From Bog-473 sp963783965 (lineage in GTDB: Bacteria; Actinomycetota; Acidimicrobiia; Acidimicrobiales; RAAP-2): DNA of 64,000 nucleotides. Numbering within the stretch: position 1 is the first letter of the stretch; each line of letters starts with the position of its first letter. The stretch lies in contig CAWAPQ010000008.1 in NCBI GenBank assembly GCA_963783965.1, forward strand, positions 186,001 through 250,000, given 5' to 3'. Under the pieces are notes generated by a model. It worked only from the letters and a program-made list of their open reading frames with translations, was not told the DNA's origin and searched no databases. The position numbers and the translations under genes are program-made. Of the stretch, positions 34,705 to 42,843 are shown one piece after another.

Positions 34705-35907
34705 GTGAGCGCGGGCCTGGACGCCGCGGGGTTGCGCCGCTTGCACGACCGTCTCGCCGCGCACACCGAGGGCGGAGAGGTGCCCGGACTGGTGGCGCTG
34801 CTGGCGCGCGGCGACGACATCCACGTCGAGGTGCTCGGCCATGCAGCACTGGGCGACCCGGCGCCGCTGCAACGCGACGCCATCTTCCGGATCGCCTCGC
34901 TCACCAAGCCGATCGCCGCCGCGGGCGCCATGGTCCTCGTGGACGACGGCGTGCTGTCCGTCTCCGATCCCGTGGACGCGTGGCTGCCCGAGCTCGCCGA
35001 CCGGCGGGTCCTGCGCAGTCTCGAAAGCCCACTCGACGACACGGTCCCGGCGGCGCGGGCCATCACGGTCGAGGACCTGCTGACCTTCCGCCTGGGCTTC
35101 GGGGTCATCATGGCCATGCCGGGGACGTATCCGATTCAGGCGGCGGAGGCCGAGTTGGACCTGAAGACACTCGGGCCACCATGGCCGCCCCCGTCCTTCG
35201 GGTCCGACGAGTGGATCGCCCGCTTCGCCACGCTGCCGCTGCTCGATCAGCCGGGGGAGCAGTGGCGCTACAACACGGGCGCGCAGGTACTGGGTGTCCT
35301 GCTGGAGCGAGCGACCGGGCGGCCGCTCGAGGTGTTCCTGCGGGAGCGCCTCTTCGACCCGCTGGGCATGGTCGACACCGGGTTCAGCGTGCCGGCGGCC
35401 GAGCAGGGCCGGTTCACCACGGCGTACATCCCGAACGAGGCGGGCCGGCTCGGCGTCCTCGACCCGCCCTCGGGCGGCTGGTGGAACGAGCCGCAGGCCA
35501 TGGCCAACGCGGCCGGCATGCTCGTCTCGACCCTCGATGACTACTGGGCCTTCGTCTCCATGCTGCTCGCGAAGGGGCGCCATGGAGAGCTGGAGATCTT
35601 GTCACCGGCATCGGTCGAGGCGATGACCCGGGACCACCTGACCGAGGCCCAGCGCGCCTCGGCCCCGATCTTCCTCGGCGAGCACGGCGGGTGGGGCTAC
35701 GGCATGGCGGCGGCGGGCCCGACACGCGCCGGGCCGCCCGAGCCGTCGGGGTACGGCTGGAACGGCGGCACGGGGACCCTGTGGACGACCGATCCCGACT
35801 ATGGGCTGACAGCGATAGTGCTGTCGACGCGGGCGATGACCTCACCCGCGCCGCCGGCGCACGTGGTGGAGTTCTGGGAAGCTGCCTACGGCGCGCTGGC
35901 GGACTGA
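34705..35907 (+). CDS. Serine hydrolase, class C beta-lactamase fold
   Basis: 400 aa from GTG 34705 (MSAGLDAAG). The nucleophile motif SLTK gives S66 and K69; the tyrosine motif is YNT in WRYNTGAQVLG; the third motif reads GGTG in GYGWNGGTGTLW instead of KTG or HxG, as in esterase-type members. No signal peptide is visible, so it is probably a cytoplasmic esterase or amidase rather than a resistance enzyme. In-frame ATG 34663 and an upstream start at 34609 are alternatives; none has a convincing ribosome binding site. Confidence 0.83.
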   Translation: MSAGLDAAGLRRLHDRLAAHTEGGEVPGLVALLARGDDIHVEVLGHAALGDPAPLQRDAIFRIASLTKPIAAAGAMVLVDDGVLSVSDPVDAWLPELADRRVLRSLESPLDDTVPAARAITVEDLLTFRLGFGVIMAMPGTYPIQAAEAELDLKTLGPPWPPPSFGSDEWIARFATLPLLDQPGEQWRYNTGAQVLGVLLERATGRPLEVFLRERLFDPLGMVDTGFSVPAAEQGRFTTAYIPNEAGRLGVLDPPSGGWWNEPQAMANAAGMLVSTLDDYWAFVSMLLAKGRHGELEILSPASVEAMTRDHLTEAQRASAPIFLGEHGGWGYGMAAAGPTRAGPPEPSGYGWNGGTGTLWTTDPDYGLTAIVLSTRAMTSPAPPAHVVEFWEAAYGALAD

Positions 35908-35933
35908 GACGGGGCGCTTCGGGGCGACCCGGG

Positions 35934-35939
35934 TACGCT
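35934..35939 (+). promoter_or_regulatory. TACGCT -10 box of the UspA-like gene
   Basis: TACGCT lies 28 nt before ATG 35968, with a GAAAGGGG ribosome binding site at 35952-35959 between them. This is a normal leadered start, in contrast to the leaderless ones. Confidence 0.35.
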
Positions 35940-35967
35940 GATTCCTCCGGCGAAAGGGGACGACGCT

Positions 35968-36399
35968 ATGTACAAGACACTGGTGGTCGGCACAGACGGC
36001 TCGCCCACCGCCGACAAGGCGGTCCAGGCCGCGGCAGAGCTGGCCCGTGCGCTGGGCGCCGCTCTGCACATCGTGACGGCCTTTCGTCCCCCCCGTCCCG
36101 GCATGGGCGCCGCCTCGGGTGGAGCCCTGGTCGACACCGGCGTCGGCCAGGCCCTGGCCGAGGAGAGCGCCCTGGCCGTGGGCGAGGACGCCGTCACGAA
36201 ATTCGGAGATGGCCTCGTCGCCGAGGCCCACGGGGCGCAGGGCAACCCGGACGAAGTGATCCTGGCGACCGCGGTCGAGGTCGGGGCTGACCTGATCGTC
36301 GTGGGCAGCAAGGGAATGCAGCGCCGCTATCTCGGCAGCGTGCCGAACTCGGTGGCCCACGGTGCGCACTGCGCCGTGCTGGTCGTCAAGACCAGCTAG
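35968..36399 (+). CDS. Universal stress protein, UspA family
   Basis: 143 aa single-domain Usp. Starts YKTLVVGTDGSPTADKAV and ends with the ATP-binding motif G-2x-G-9x-G-S/T (VVGSKGMQRRYLGSVPNSVAH), so it should bind ATP. The ribosome binding site is clear. Stands alone between the serine hydrolase and methyltransferase genes. Confidence 0.93.
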   Translation: MYKTLVVGTDGSPTADKAVQAAAELARALGAALHIVTAFRPPRPGMGAASGGALVDTGVGQALAEESALAVGEDAVTKFGDGLVAEAHGAQGNPDEVILATAVEVGADLIVVGSKGMQRRYLGSVPNSVAHGAHCAVLVVKTS

Positions 36400-36426
36400 C
36401 TCGCCGGAGCGGCATCGTTGGGGCCT

Positions 36427-37164
36427 GTGCGCAAGGACTACTTTGCCGGGTCGACCGCAGCCACGTACGACGCCGACTCGCCCGAGCGGTTCGATCCGGC
36501 CGTCGTCGGAGCCACCGTTGACTTCCTGACCGAGCTGGCAGGCGACGGCGCCGCGCTCGAGCTCGGCATCGGCACCGGCCGGATTGCGCTGCCGCTCTCG
36601 GCGCGTGGCGTGCCGGTGCAGGGGATCGACCTCTCGCCCGACATGGTGGCGCAGCTGCGGGCGAAGCCTGGCGGTGACGCCGTCGGCGTGACGATCGGCG
36701 ACTTCGCCTCGACGGCGGTGGACGGGACCTTCCGCCTGGCCTACCTGGTGTACAACACCATCGAGAACCTGACGAGCCAGGACGACCAGGTGGCGTGCTT
36801 CGTCAATGTGGGCCGACATCTCGAGCCCGGCGGGTGCTTCGTCGTCGAAGTCATGGTGCCCCCGCTGCGGCGGTTACCGCCGGGAGAGTCGACGCTGCCG
36901 TTCCTGGTCACGCCGGACCGGGTGGGCTTCGACACGCTCGACGTAGCCCAGCAGCTGGGCGTCACCCATCACTACTGGGTCGCCGGGGGGCGGGCCGGGA
37001 CGTTCACCATGCCGTTCCGCTATGTCTGGCCGGCCGAGCTCGACCTCATGGCACGGATCGCCGGGATGCGCCTGCGCGAGCGCTGGAGCGGCTGGAGCCG
37101 TGAGCCGTTCACCAGCGAGAGCACCTCGCACGTGTCGGTGTGGGAGAAGCAGCCGGGCGCGTGA
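36427..37164 (+). CDS. Class I SAM-dependent methyltransferase
   Basis: 245 aa. SAM-binding motif I ALELGIGTGRIALPL, motif II in VQGIDLSPDMVAQL, then the methyltransferase core and a beta-rich C-terminal lid (MPFRYVWPAELDLMARIAGMRL). Small-molecule type; substrate unknown. GTG 36427 (MRKDYFAGS) is preferred to TTG 36418. Confidence 0.85.
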   Translation: MRKDYFAGSTAATYDADSPERFDPAVVGATVDFLTELAGDGAALELGIGTGRIALPLSARGVPVQGIDLSPDMVAQLRAKPGGDAVGVTIGDFASTAVDGTFRLAYLVYNTIENLTSQDDQVACFVNVGRHLEPGGCFVVEVMVPPLRRLPPGESTLPFLVTPDRVGFDTLDVAQQLGVTHHYWVAGGRAGTFTMPFRYVWPAELDLMARIAGMRLRERWSGWSREPFTSESTSHVSVWEKQPGA

Positions 37165-37190
37165 GCGCGTCCGGGCGGATCAGGCGCGGC

Positions 37191-37301
37191 TCAGTTGGAG
37201 TTCGTTGCCAACACGATCGCCGCTGCGGCGACGACGACGGCGACGGCTGCGGTGGCTCCCCGACGCCCGAGCGCACGCAACGCGGCACTGTGGATGCTCA
37301 T
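37191..37301 (-). CDS. 36-residue single-pass membrane peptide
   Basis: Starts MSIHSAALRALGRRG, a basic amphipathic N-terminus, then one Ala/Val-rich membrane segment, ending LATNSN. A very strong ribosome binding site (GGGAGGGGGAG) ends 4 nt before the ATG, the main reason to call it. It is alone on the minus strand in a 260-nt gap between the methyltransferase and kinase genes. Function unknown; could be a toxin-like or regulatory membrane peptide, or chance. Confidence 0.4.
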   Translation of the reverse strand: MSIHSAALRALGRRGATAAVAVVVAAAAIVLATNSN

Positions 37302-37424
37302 CGGCTCCCCCTCCCACCCGTCGGGCCGGCGCCCGACGGTGCCCGACGGTGCCCGATCAACGCTACGGGATCGGACCGGGGACCTCATGGGCCAAAAGCA
37401 TCATTCCCGGCAGAATGGGCGGCC

Positions 37425-37961
37425 GTGCACCTCGTGCTGATCACCGGCCTGCCGGGCACCGGGAAGTCGACCATGGCCGAGGAGGCGGGACGCACCCTCG
37501 GGGCGCCGGTTCTGGGTCACGACTGGGCCATGAGCGGCCTGCGGCCCTATCCCGAGCTGCAGGAGGCATTGGACCGCATGGGACTGCGAGGGCACCGCGG
37601 TGTCGGTTGGTCCCTGCTGTGGGCCCTGGCGCGCTCCCAGCTCAGGTTGGGTTCCTCGGTCGTGCTCGACGGCGTGGCCCGAGCGCCGGAGGTGGAGGGC
37701 ACCCGTCAGGTGGCGCGTGAGGAGGGGGCGGAGAGCCTCGTGGTCATGACGTCCTGCCACGACGCCGAGCTGCACCGGGCGCGGGTGGAGGGCCGGCAGC
37801 GCCAGATCCCGGGTTGGTACGAGTTGGACTGGGCCCACGTGGCGCGCGCCCGCGAGTCGTGGGAGACGCCCGGCGACATCGACCTCGTCGTCGAGGGCGG
37901 TGACTCGTTGCAGGAGAACGGCGAGCGGCTCCGGGCGTTGCTGCTCAGCGCAACGCGATGA
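37425..37961 (+). CDS. AAA-family P-loop kinase-like protein
   Basis: 178 aa from GTG 37425. Walker A GLPGTGKST at residues 8-16 directly after the start, then a zeta-toxin/gluconate-kinase-like layout with GSSVVLDGVARAPEV and a late R-rich lid (HRARVEGRQRQIPGW). Such proteins phosphorylate small molecules or RNA ends; target unknown. It overlaps the end of the convergent GNAT gene by 17 nt. Confidence 0.78.
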   Translation: MHLVLITGLPGTGKSTMAEEAGRTLGAPVLGHDWAMSGLRPYPELQEALDRMGLRGHRGVGWSLLWALARSQLRLGSSVVLDGVARAPEVEGTRQVAREEGAESLVVMTSCHDAELHRARVEGRQRQIPGWYELDWAHVARARESWETPGDIDLVVEGGDSLQENGERLRALLLSATR

Positions 37962-38340
37962 GGCCCGCCGATGCCGGGGTGAACCCGCACGACCCGACAT
38001 AGAAGTCGCGGAGCTCCTCCTCGAAGTCGACGTGGAGCCATTCGCACCCGGCGGCCCGGCTCTCGCGTTCGGCCACCGCGACGAGCCCACGGCCGATGCC
38101 GCTGCGTCGCCGGGAGGTCTCGACGAGGGTGTCGAGGACGAAGGCGTGGACCCCGCCGTCCCACGCCACGTTGAGGAAGCCGACCAGGCGGCCGCCGTCC
38201 GTGGCGCTGACCCAGCCCAGGCTGTGTCGCTCGACCTGGGCCCGCCAGTCGATGTCGAGCACGAGGTGCGCGAAGCCCTGCGCGTGGAGGGCATTGAGGT
38301 CTGCGTTTGCAAATGGCGCCCGCCACTCGAAGCGGACGTC
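37945..38340 (-). CDS. GNAT-family N-acetyltransferase, start codon unresolved
   Basis: About 131 aa. Reads DVRFEWRAPFANADLNALHA at the N-terminus, the acetyl-CoA loop RRRSGIGRGLVAVAERE in the middle and CEWLHVDFEEELRDFYVGSCGF at the end, all typical GNAT features. The conserved N-terminus has no ATG, GTG or TTG: the first canonical start in frame is GTG 38262, which would cut off about 26 residues, and upstream no start occurs before the frame enters the neighbouring gene. Either a rare start codon, a truncated protein or a sequence error. Confidence 0.7.
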   Translation of the reverse strand, partial: DVRFEWRAPFANADLNALHAQGFAHLVLDIDWRAQVERHSLGWVSATDGGRLVGFLNVAWDGGVHAFVLDTLVETSRRRSGIGRGLVAVAERESRAAGCEWLHVDFEEELRDFYVGSCGFTPASAGLIALR

Positions 38341-38374
38341 CCCGGACGCCGACTCGTCGGGGTCCGGGCGGCCG

Positions 38375-39931
38375 CTAGCAGGCGTAGTCGTCGTCGTAGT
38401 TGCCCGAGCTGCCCGGTACCGGGCCGCTGAAATACTGGACGATCTGCGGCGGGCCGGGCAGGTGCGCCCCGTGGTTGACCACCCAGTTCGAGTAGTCAGC
38501 GCACGATCCGGGACCGCTGGGGCTGGAGAGGTAGTCGGCCATCCAGTAGGGGACCGAGGGCGCGTAGTTTCCGACGATGGTGTTCCAGACGCCGGGACTG
38601 GCATAGATCCCGACGTCGGCGACGCCCTCGGTCTCGTGCAGGGCGTTGAGGGCGCCCTGCACGAACAGGGCGTTCTCCTGCAGGGTCGACGACCAGGCCC
38701 CGATGGCCGGGCTGTTGTTCTCGACGTCGAGCCACCAGGGGGTGGCAGGGGAGCCGGCTCCGGCGTTGAAGGCGTCGGTATAGGCGTGGATCCCGGCCTG
38801 GTAGCCGGCGTTACAGGAGGTGTCGCCGTTGCACCCGGGCTCGCTCGTGGTCGACGTGGCGTAGGTCAGGTAGGTGTAGAGGTTGAGCCCTCCACCGGCC
38901 CAGGCCAGCTCCGTCGGCAGGCACGTGTTGACGTTCGCCGAGGAGCTCCCGTCCACCTGCACGATGCTGATTTGATGGTCCCCCCCGGGCAGGCTGCCGC
39001 ATTGGAACTTGCTGATGTCGTAGCCGTAGGAACCCGAGGGATACGTCCCTCCGATGAAGGCACCGGTGCTCCCGGTTGCCTCGGCCATGCCGACGATGGG
39101 TCTGAACAGGTTCGCGGGCGCGGAGCCGTAGTAGTTCGCCGCGCCGAAGTTCGACACCAGTCCCGCGGTATCGGTGAACCAGTACCCGCTGTCCGACGGC
39201 GTTGCCGCCGCGGCCACGATCGGGTGCTTCAAGCTCTGGCCGCCCAGCGAGCCGAAGAACGGGGCCGTGCCGAAGCTGAAGATGCCGCCGTCGGAAGCGA
39301 CGAGGAAGTAGCCCGCGCCGTTCGGCCCGGTGATCATGCCGACGATCGGCCTGTTCAGCGCGAGGCTGCCCGTGCTGCCGTAGAAGGCGGCGTCGCCGTA
39401 GCTGAAGATGCCGCCGTCGGAGGCCACCAGCCAGTAGCCCTTCCCGCTCGGCGTGGCCGCCATGCCGACCACCGGCTTGTTCAGGCGCATGCCACCGGTG
39501 CTGCCGAAGAACTGCGCCGTCCCGTAGCTGAAGACGCCCCCGTCGGAGGCCACCAGCCAGTAGCCGCCACCGCCCGGCACGACCGCCATGCCGACGATCG
39601 GCTGGTTGAGCCTGATGCTGCCCGTGCTGCCGTAGAACACGGCGTCGCCGTAGCTGAAGACGCCCCCGTCGGAGGCCACCAGGTAGTAGCCGCCGCCATC
39701 CGACGTGGCTGCCATCCCCACCACGGGCTTGTTGAGCACCATGCCGCCGGTCGACCCGTAGTAGGGAGCCCCGCCGAAGCTGAAGATGCCGCCGTCGGAT
39801 GCCACCAACCAGTAGGCCGGCGTGGCGGTGGCCGCCGCCGCCGGTGGGGCAGAGGTCGTGGCCGCCACTGCGACCAGGGCCAGCAACGGCAGCGCCGTCA
39901 CCAGCACGGCCAAGACGAGGCGGCGGATCAA
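38375..39931 (-). CDS. Secreted GH25-like glycoside-hydrolase-fold protein with six N-terminal repeats
   Basis: 518 aa from TTG 39931, whose TTGA overlaps the stop of the DAHP synthase gene. A signal peptide (MIRRLVLAVLVTALPLLAL, then AVAATTSA) leads into six 42-residue repeats (about 39-290) of the form GYWLVASDGGxFSYGDAxFYG, a beta-propeller-like repeat abundant in Acidimicrobiia. Residues about 300-518 resemble GH25/DUF1906 lysozyme-like barrels: YGYDISKFQ, WWLDVEN, GIYASPGVWNTIV and an ending NYDDDYAC. Six or more cysteines suggest an extracytoplasmic fold. Likely binds or cuts a cell-surface polymer; not shown. Confidence 0.85.
   Translation of the reverse strand: MIRRLVLAVLVTALPLLALVAVAATTSAPPAAAATATPAYWLVASDGGIFSFGGAPYYGSTGGMVLNKPVVGMAATSDGGGYYLVASDGGVFSYGDAVFYGSTGSIRLNQPIVGMAVVPGGGGYWLVASDGGVFSYGTAQFFGSTGGMRLNKPVVGMAATPSGKGYWLVASDGGIFSYGDAAFYGSTGSLALNRPIVGMITGPNGAGYFLVASDGGIFSFGTAPFFGSLGGQSLKHPIVAAAATPSDSGYWFTDTAGLVSNFGAANYYGSAPANLFRPIVGMAEATGSTGAFIGGTYPSGSYGYDISKFQCGSLPGGDHQISIVQVDGSSSANVNTCLPTELAWAGGGLNLYTYLTYATSTTSEPGCNGDTSCNAGYQAGIHAYTDAFNAGAGSPATPWWLDVENNSPAIGAWSSTLQENALFVQGALNALHETEGVADVGIYASPGVWNTIVGNYAPSVPYWMADYLSSPSGPGSCADYSNWVVNHGAHLPGPPQIVQYFSGPVPGSSGNYDDDYAC
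39062..39817 (-). repeat. Six tandem 126-bp coding repeats
   Basis: Each 126-bp unit encodes a 42-residue repeat. Units 1-4 are closely similar, unit 5 diverges and unit 6 is degenerate (GYWFTDTAGLVSNFG). The four close units share most third positions, for example the repeated stretch for VASDGG, which suggests recent duplication or gene conversion. Such repeats may confuse assembly of copy number. Confidence 0.88.
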
Positions 39932-41286
39932 CTTCTCAGGAATTCCGCGACGCGGAAGGCCAGGTCGAGCGATTGCCTGGCGTTCAGCCTCGGGTCGCAC
40001 GTCGTGGTGTAGCGGGCATCGAGATCGACTTCGAAGATCTCCTCGGCCCCGCCGAGGCATTCGGTCACGTCGTCTCCTGTCAGCTCGATGTGCACCCCGC
40101 CGGGCCAGGTCCCTTCGTCGCGGTGGACGTCGAAGAAGGAACGCAGCTCGGAGAGGATGTCGTCGAAGTGCCGCGTCTTGCGACCGCCTTCGCTCGTGAA
40201 GGTGTTCCCGTGCATCGGGTCGCAGGCCCACACCACGGCATGGCCCTCGGCCTCCACCGCCCGCACAATGGCAGGGAGCAGCGCGGTGATGTGCTCGGAT
40301 CCCAGACGGGTGATGAGCGTGAGCCGGCCGGGGATGCGATCGGGGTTCAATCGCTCACACAGCGCCACGACCTCTGCGGGACTGCAGTGCGGTCCCACCT
40401 TCACGCCGACCGGGTTGTTGATGCCCGACACGAACTCGAGATGGGCGCCGTCGAGCTGGCGGGTGCGGTCGCCCACCCAGACCATGTGCGCCGAGCAGTC
40501 GTACCAGTCGCCGGTCAGCGAGTCGACGCGGGTCAGGCATTCCTCGTAGGGCAGGATCAGGGCTTCGTGGCTGGTGAAGAAGTCCACCTGATGCAGCCCC
40601 TCCTCGGCCCCGAGATCGATGCCGCAGGCGGCCATGAAGCGCAAGGCGCGGTCGATCTCCGAGGCGATGCGCTCGTAGCGCTGGCCCTCGCTGGACGAGG
40701 CGACGAACTGCTGGTTCCACAGGTGCACCTGGGACAGGTCGGCGAACCCTCCCTTGGTGAACGCGCGTAACAGGTTGAGCGTCGACGCCGATTGCTGGTA
40801 GGCGGCCACCAGACGCCCGGGGTCGGGCGTCCGTGCCTCGACCTCGAAGGCCTCGTCGTTCACCATGTGGCCGCGGAAGGACTGCAGTTCCACGTCGCCG
40901 ATCCGCTCGGTGCCGGCCGAGCGTGGCTTGGCGAATTGCCCGGCGATGCGACCCACCTTCACCACCGGCACGCCGGCGGCGTAGGTCAACGCCACGGCCA
41001 TCTGCAGAATGATCTTGAGTTTGTCCCGGATGGCGTCCGCGTTGAACTCGTCGAAGGACTCCGCGCAGTCTCCCGCCTGCAGCAGAAAGGCGTCGCCGTT
41101 GGCCACCTGGGCCAGCTGTCCGGTCAGGTACCGAGCCTCACCGGCGAAGACCAGCGGCGGCACCGTGGCCAGCCGCGCCTCCGCCTTCTTCAGGGCGTCC
41201 GCATCGGGCCACTCCGGCTGCTGGGCAGCGGGGAACTTGCGCCAGGACGCGGGGCTCCACGAGGAGGGCACAGCGGGGCTCGTCAC
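39928..41286 (-). CDS. Class II 3-deoxy-7-phosphoheptulonate synthase (DAHP synthase)
   Basis: 452 aa plant-type (AroA-II) enzyme condensing phosphoenolpyruvate and erythrose-4-phosphate at the head of the shikimate pathway. LLQAGDCAESF, the KVGRIAGQFAKPRS region, GVKVGPHCSPAEVV, and the metal residues in DPMHGNTF and TGDDVTECLGG are all present. GTG 41286, with TAACCT ending 6 nt upstream. It is cotranscribed with the GH25-like gene by a TTGA overlap, an unexpected partner. Confidence 0.95.
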   Translation of the reverse strand: MTSPAVPSSWSPASWRKFPAAQQPEWPDADALKKAEARLATVPPLVFAGEARYLTGQLAQVANGDAFLLQAGDCAESFDEFNADAIRDKLKIILQMAVALTYAAGVPVVKVGRIAGQFAKPRSAGTERIGDVELQSFRGHMVNDEAFEVEARTPDPGRLVAAYQQSASTLNLLRAFTKGGFADLSQVHLWNQQFVASSSEGQRYERIASEIDRALRFMAACGIDLGAEEGLHQVDFFTSHEALILPYEECLTRVDSLTGDWYDCSAHMVWVGDRTRQLDGAHLEFVSGINNPVGVKVGPHCSPAEVVALCERLNPDRIPGRLTLITRLGSEHITALLPAIVRAVEAEGHAVVWACDPMHGNTFTSEGGRKTRHFDDILSELRSFFDVHRDEGTWPGGVHIELTGDDVTECLGGAEEIFEVDLDARYTTTCDPRLNARQSLDLAFRVAEFLRS

Positions 41287-41292
41287 CGCACC

Positions 41293-41310
41293 AGGTTAAC
41301 GCCGTAGGAT
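41293..41310. promoter_or_regulatory. Back-to-back -10 boxes of the DAHP synthase and LLM genes
   Basis: In the 32-nt divergent gap, TAACCT on the minus strand (41293-41298) ends 6 nt before GTG 41286, and TAGGAT on the plus strand (41305-41310) ends 8 nt before ATG 41319. The two -10 boxes are only 6 nt apart, so the promoters must share or exclude polymerase. Confidence 0.55.
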
Positions 41311-41318
41311 CGCCTCCC

Positions 41319-42248
41319 ATGGCCGCCTTCCGCTTTGCCCTGCAGGCGTCGAACGCGGCATCCCCCGCTGCGTGGCGTGACCTGGCGCGGAAGGCCGAGG
41401 ATCTGGGCTACTCGACCCTCTACGTGCCGGACCACCTCGACGATCAATGGGCCCCCATGATCGCCGTCACGGTGGCAGCCGAGGCCACGACGACGCTGCG
41501 AGTGGGCACGCTCGTCCTCGACAACGATTTCCGGCATCCCGTCCTCGTGGCCAAGGAGGCGGCGACGCTCGACATCGTCACGGGAGGTCGTTTCGAGTTC
41601 GGCCTCGGGGCCGGCTGGATGACGACCGACTACCAGCAGTCGGGCATCCCGATGGACGCGGCGTCGGTGCGCGTGGCCCGTCTGGCCGAGAGCCTGGCCA
41701 TCATGCGGGCCATGTGGCGCGAGGGAAGCGCCAGCTTCTCCGGCGAGCACTACCAGGTGACCGACGTTGCCGGGACCCCGGTCCCGACGACCCCGGGCGG
41801 TCCACCGCTCGTGATCGGTGGCGGGAGCCGCCGCGTCCTGAGCCTGGCCGGCGAGTTCGCCGACATCGTGAGCATCGTGCCGAGCCTCAACGCCGGCTAC
41901 GTCGGACCCGAGGTGGCGGCCGAGTCGGTCGTCGAGAAGTACGCCGACCGCGTGCGATGGGTGCGGGAGGCGGCGGGGGAGCGCGCCGGCGACCTGGAGC
42001 TGCAGTGCTGGACGGTGGCGGTGCAGGTCGTCCCGAATGCGTCCGAGGCGCTCGCGTCGCTCGCCCCACTGTTCGACCTGACGCCCGAGCAACTGCGCGC
42101 CGCGCCGCTCGCGCTGATCGGCACCGTCGGGGAGATCACCGAGCAGTTGCGGGCGCGCCGCGAGGAGCTCGGGTTCAGCTACATCGTCGTGCACGAGCCG
42201 GAGATGGACGCGTTGGCGCCGGTGATCGCCGAACTTGCCGGCACCTGA
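41319..42248 (+). CDS. LLM-class F420-dependent oxidoreductase (TIGR03621-like)
   Basis: 309 aa luciferase-like TIM barrel. MAAFRFALQASNAASPAAWRD at the start, YVPDHLDDQWAPM, RFEFGLGAGWMTTDY and PLVIGGGSRRVLSLAGEFADIVSI are landmarks of the TIGR03621 subgroup, predicted to use coenzyme F420. Leaderless-type start at ATG 41319. Its end overlaps the nadD start by 14 nt. Confidence 0.9.
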   Translation: MAAFRFALQASNAASPAAWRDLARKAEDLGYSTLYVPDHLDDQWAPMIAVTVAAEATTTLRVGTLVLDNDFRHPVLVAKEAATLDIVTGGRFEFGLGAGWMTTDYQQSGIPMDAASVRVARLAESLAIMRAMWREGSASFSGEHYQVTDVAGTPVPTTPGGPPLVIGGGSRRVLSLAGEFADIVSIVPSLNAGYVGPEVAAESVVEKYADRVRWVREAAGERAGDLELQCWTVAVQVVPNASEALASLAPLFDLTPEQLRAAPLALIGTVGEITEQLRARREELGFSYIVVHEPEMDALAPVIAELAGT

Positions 42249-42843
42249 GCGTCCGCTCCGCGTCGGGATCTTCGGCGGGACCTTCGACCCGCCGCACGAC
42301 GGGCACGTCGCCGCCGCGCGCGCCGTCAGGGAGCAGCTCGGGCTCGACCGGCTGCTGCTCGTCGTGGCCAACGACCCGTGGCAGAAGTCGGGGGAGCGGG
42401 CGGTGACCCCTGCGGCCGACCGCTACGCGCTGACCGAGGCCCTGGCGCGGGAGATCCCCGGGGCGGAGGCCAGCCCGATCGAGATCGAGCGGGGCGGTCC
42501 CAGCTACTCGGTGGACACCGCCGAGGAGATCCTGGCGGAGGCGGGCGGCACTCCGACGGAGCTGTACCTGGTCGTCGGGGCCGACCTGGTCGCCGAGCTG
42601 GGCTCCTGGCACCGCGTGGAGGACCTCCAGCGCCTCGTCACCTTGGCCATCGTCTCCCGGCCGACCGGCCCCGTGCCGGACGTTCCCCCTGCGTGGCGGG
42701 CCGAATGGGTCTTCGGGCCCCAGGTGCCGATCTCCAGCTCGGAAGTCCGGGAGCGCCTGGCGGCGGGCCGGCCGGTCGACGGCATGGTCCCCGAGCCGGT
42801 CATCCGTTGCATCCGCCGCCGCGCTCTGTACGCTGTGCCCTGA
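42235..42843 (+). CDS. nadD: Nicotinate-nucleotide adenylyltransferase
   Basis: 202 aa nucleotidyltransferase of NAD synthesis. GIFGGTFDPPHDGHV holds the GTFDPxHxGH signature, and the second motif is VPISSSEVRERLAAG. TTG 42235 is the only start before the motif that gives a normal N-terminus; it overlaps the LLM gene. In Streptomyces nadD also precedes rsfS. Confidence 0.95.
   Translation: MPAPERPLRVGIFGGTFDPPHDGHVAAARAVREQLGLDRLLLVVANDPWQKSGERAVTPAADRYALTEALAREIPGAEASPIEIERGGPSYSVDTAEEILAEAGGTPTELYLVVGADLVAELGSWHRVEDLQRLVTLAIVSRPTGPVPDVPPAWRAEWVFGPQVPISSSEVRERLAAGRPVDGMVPEPVIRCIRRRALYAVP

Noticed and set aside
36418..36420. TTG start for the methyltransferase
   Set aside because: GTG 36427 gives a normal MRKDYF start, and the TTG has no ribosome binding site.
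39062..39817. Regular direct repeats that might be a CRISPR array
   Set aside because: The period is 126 bp, a multiple of three, and all units translate in one frame as protein repeats behind a signal peptide. No short repeat/unique spacer structure.
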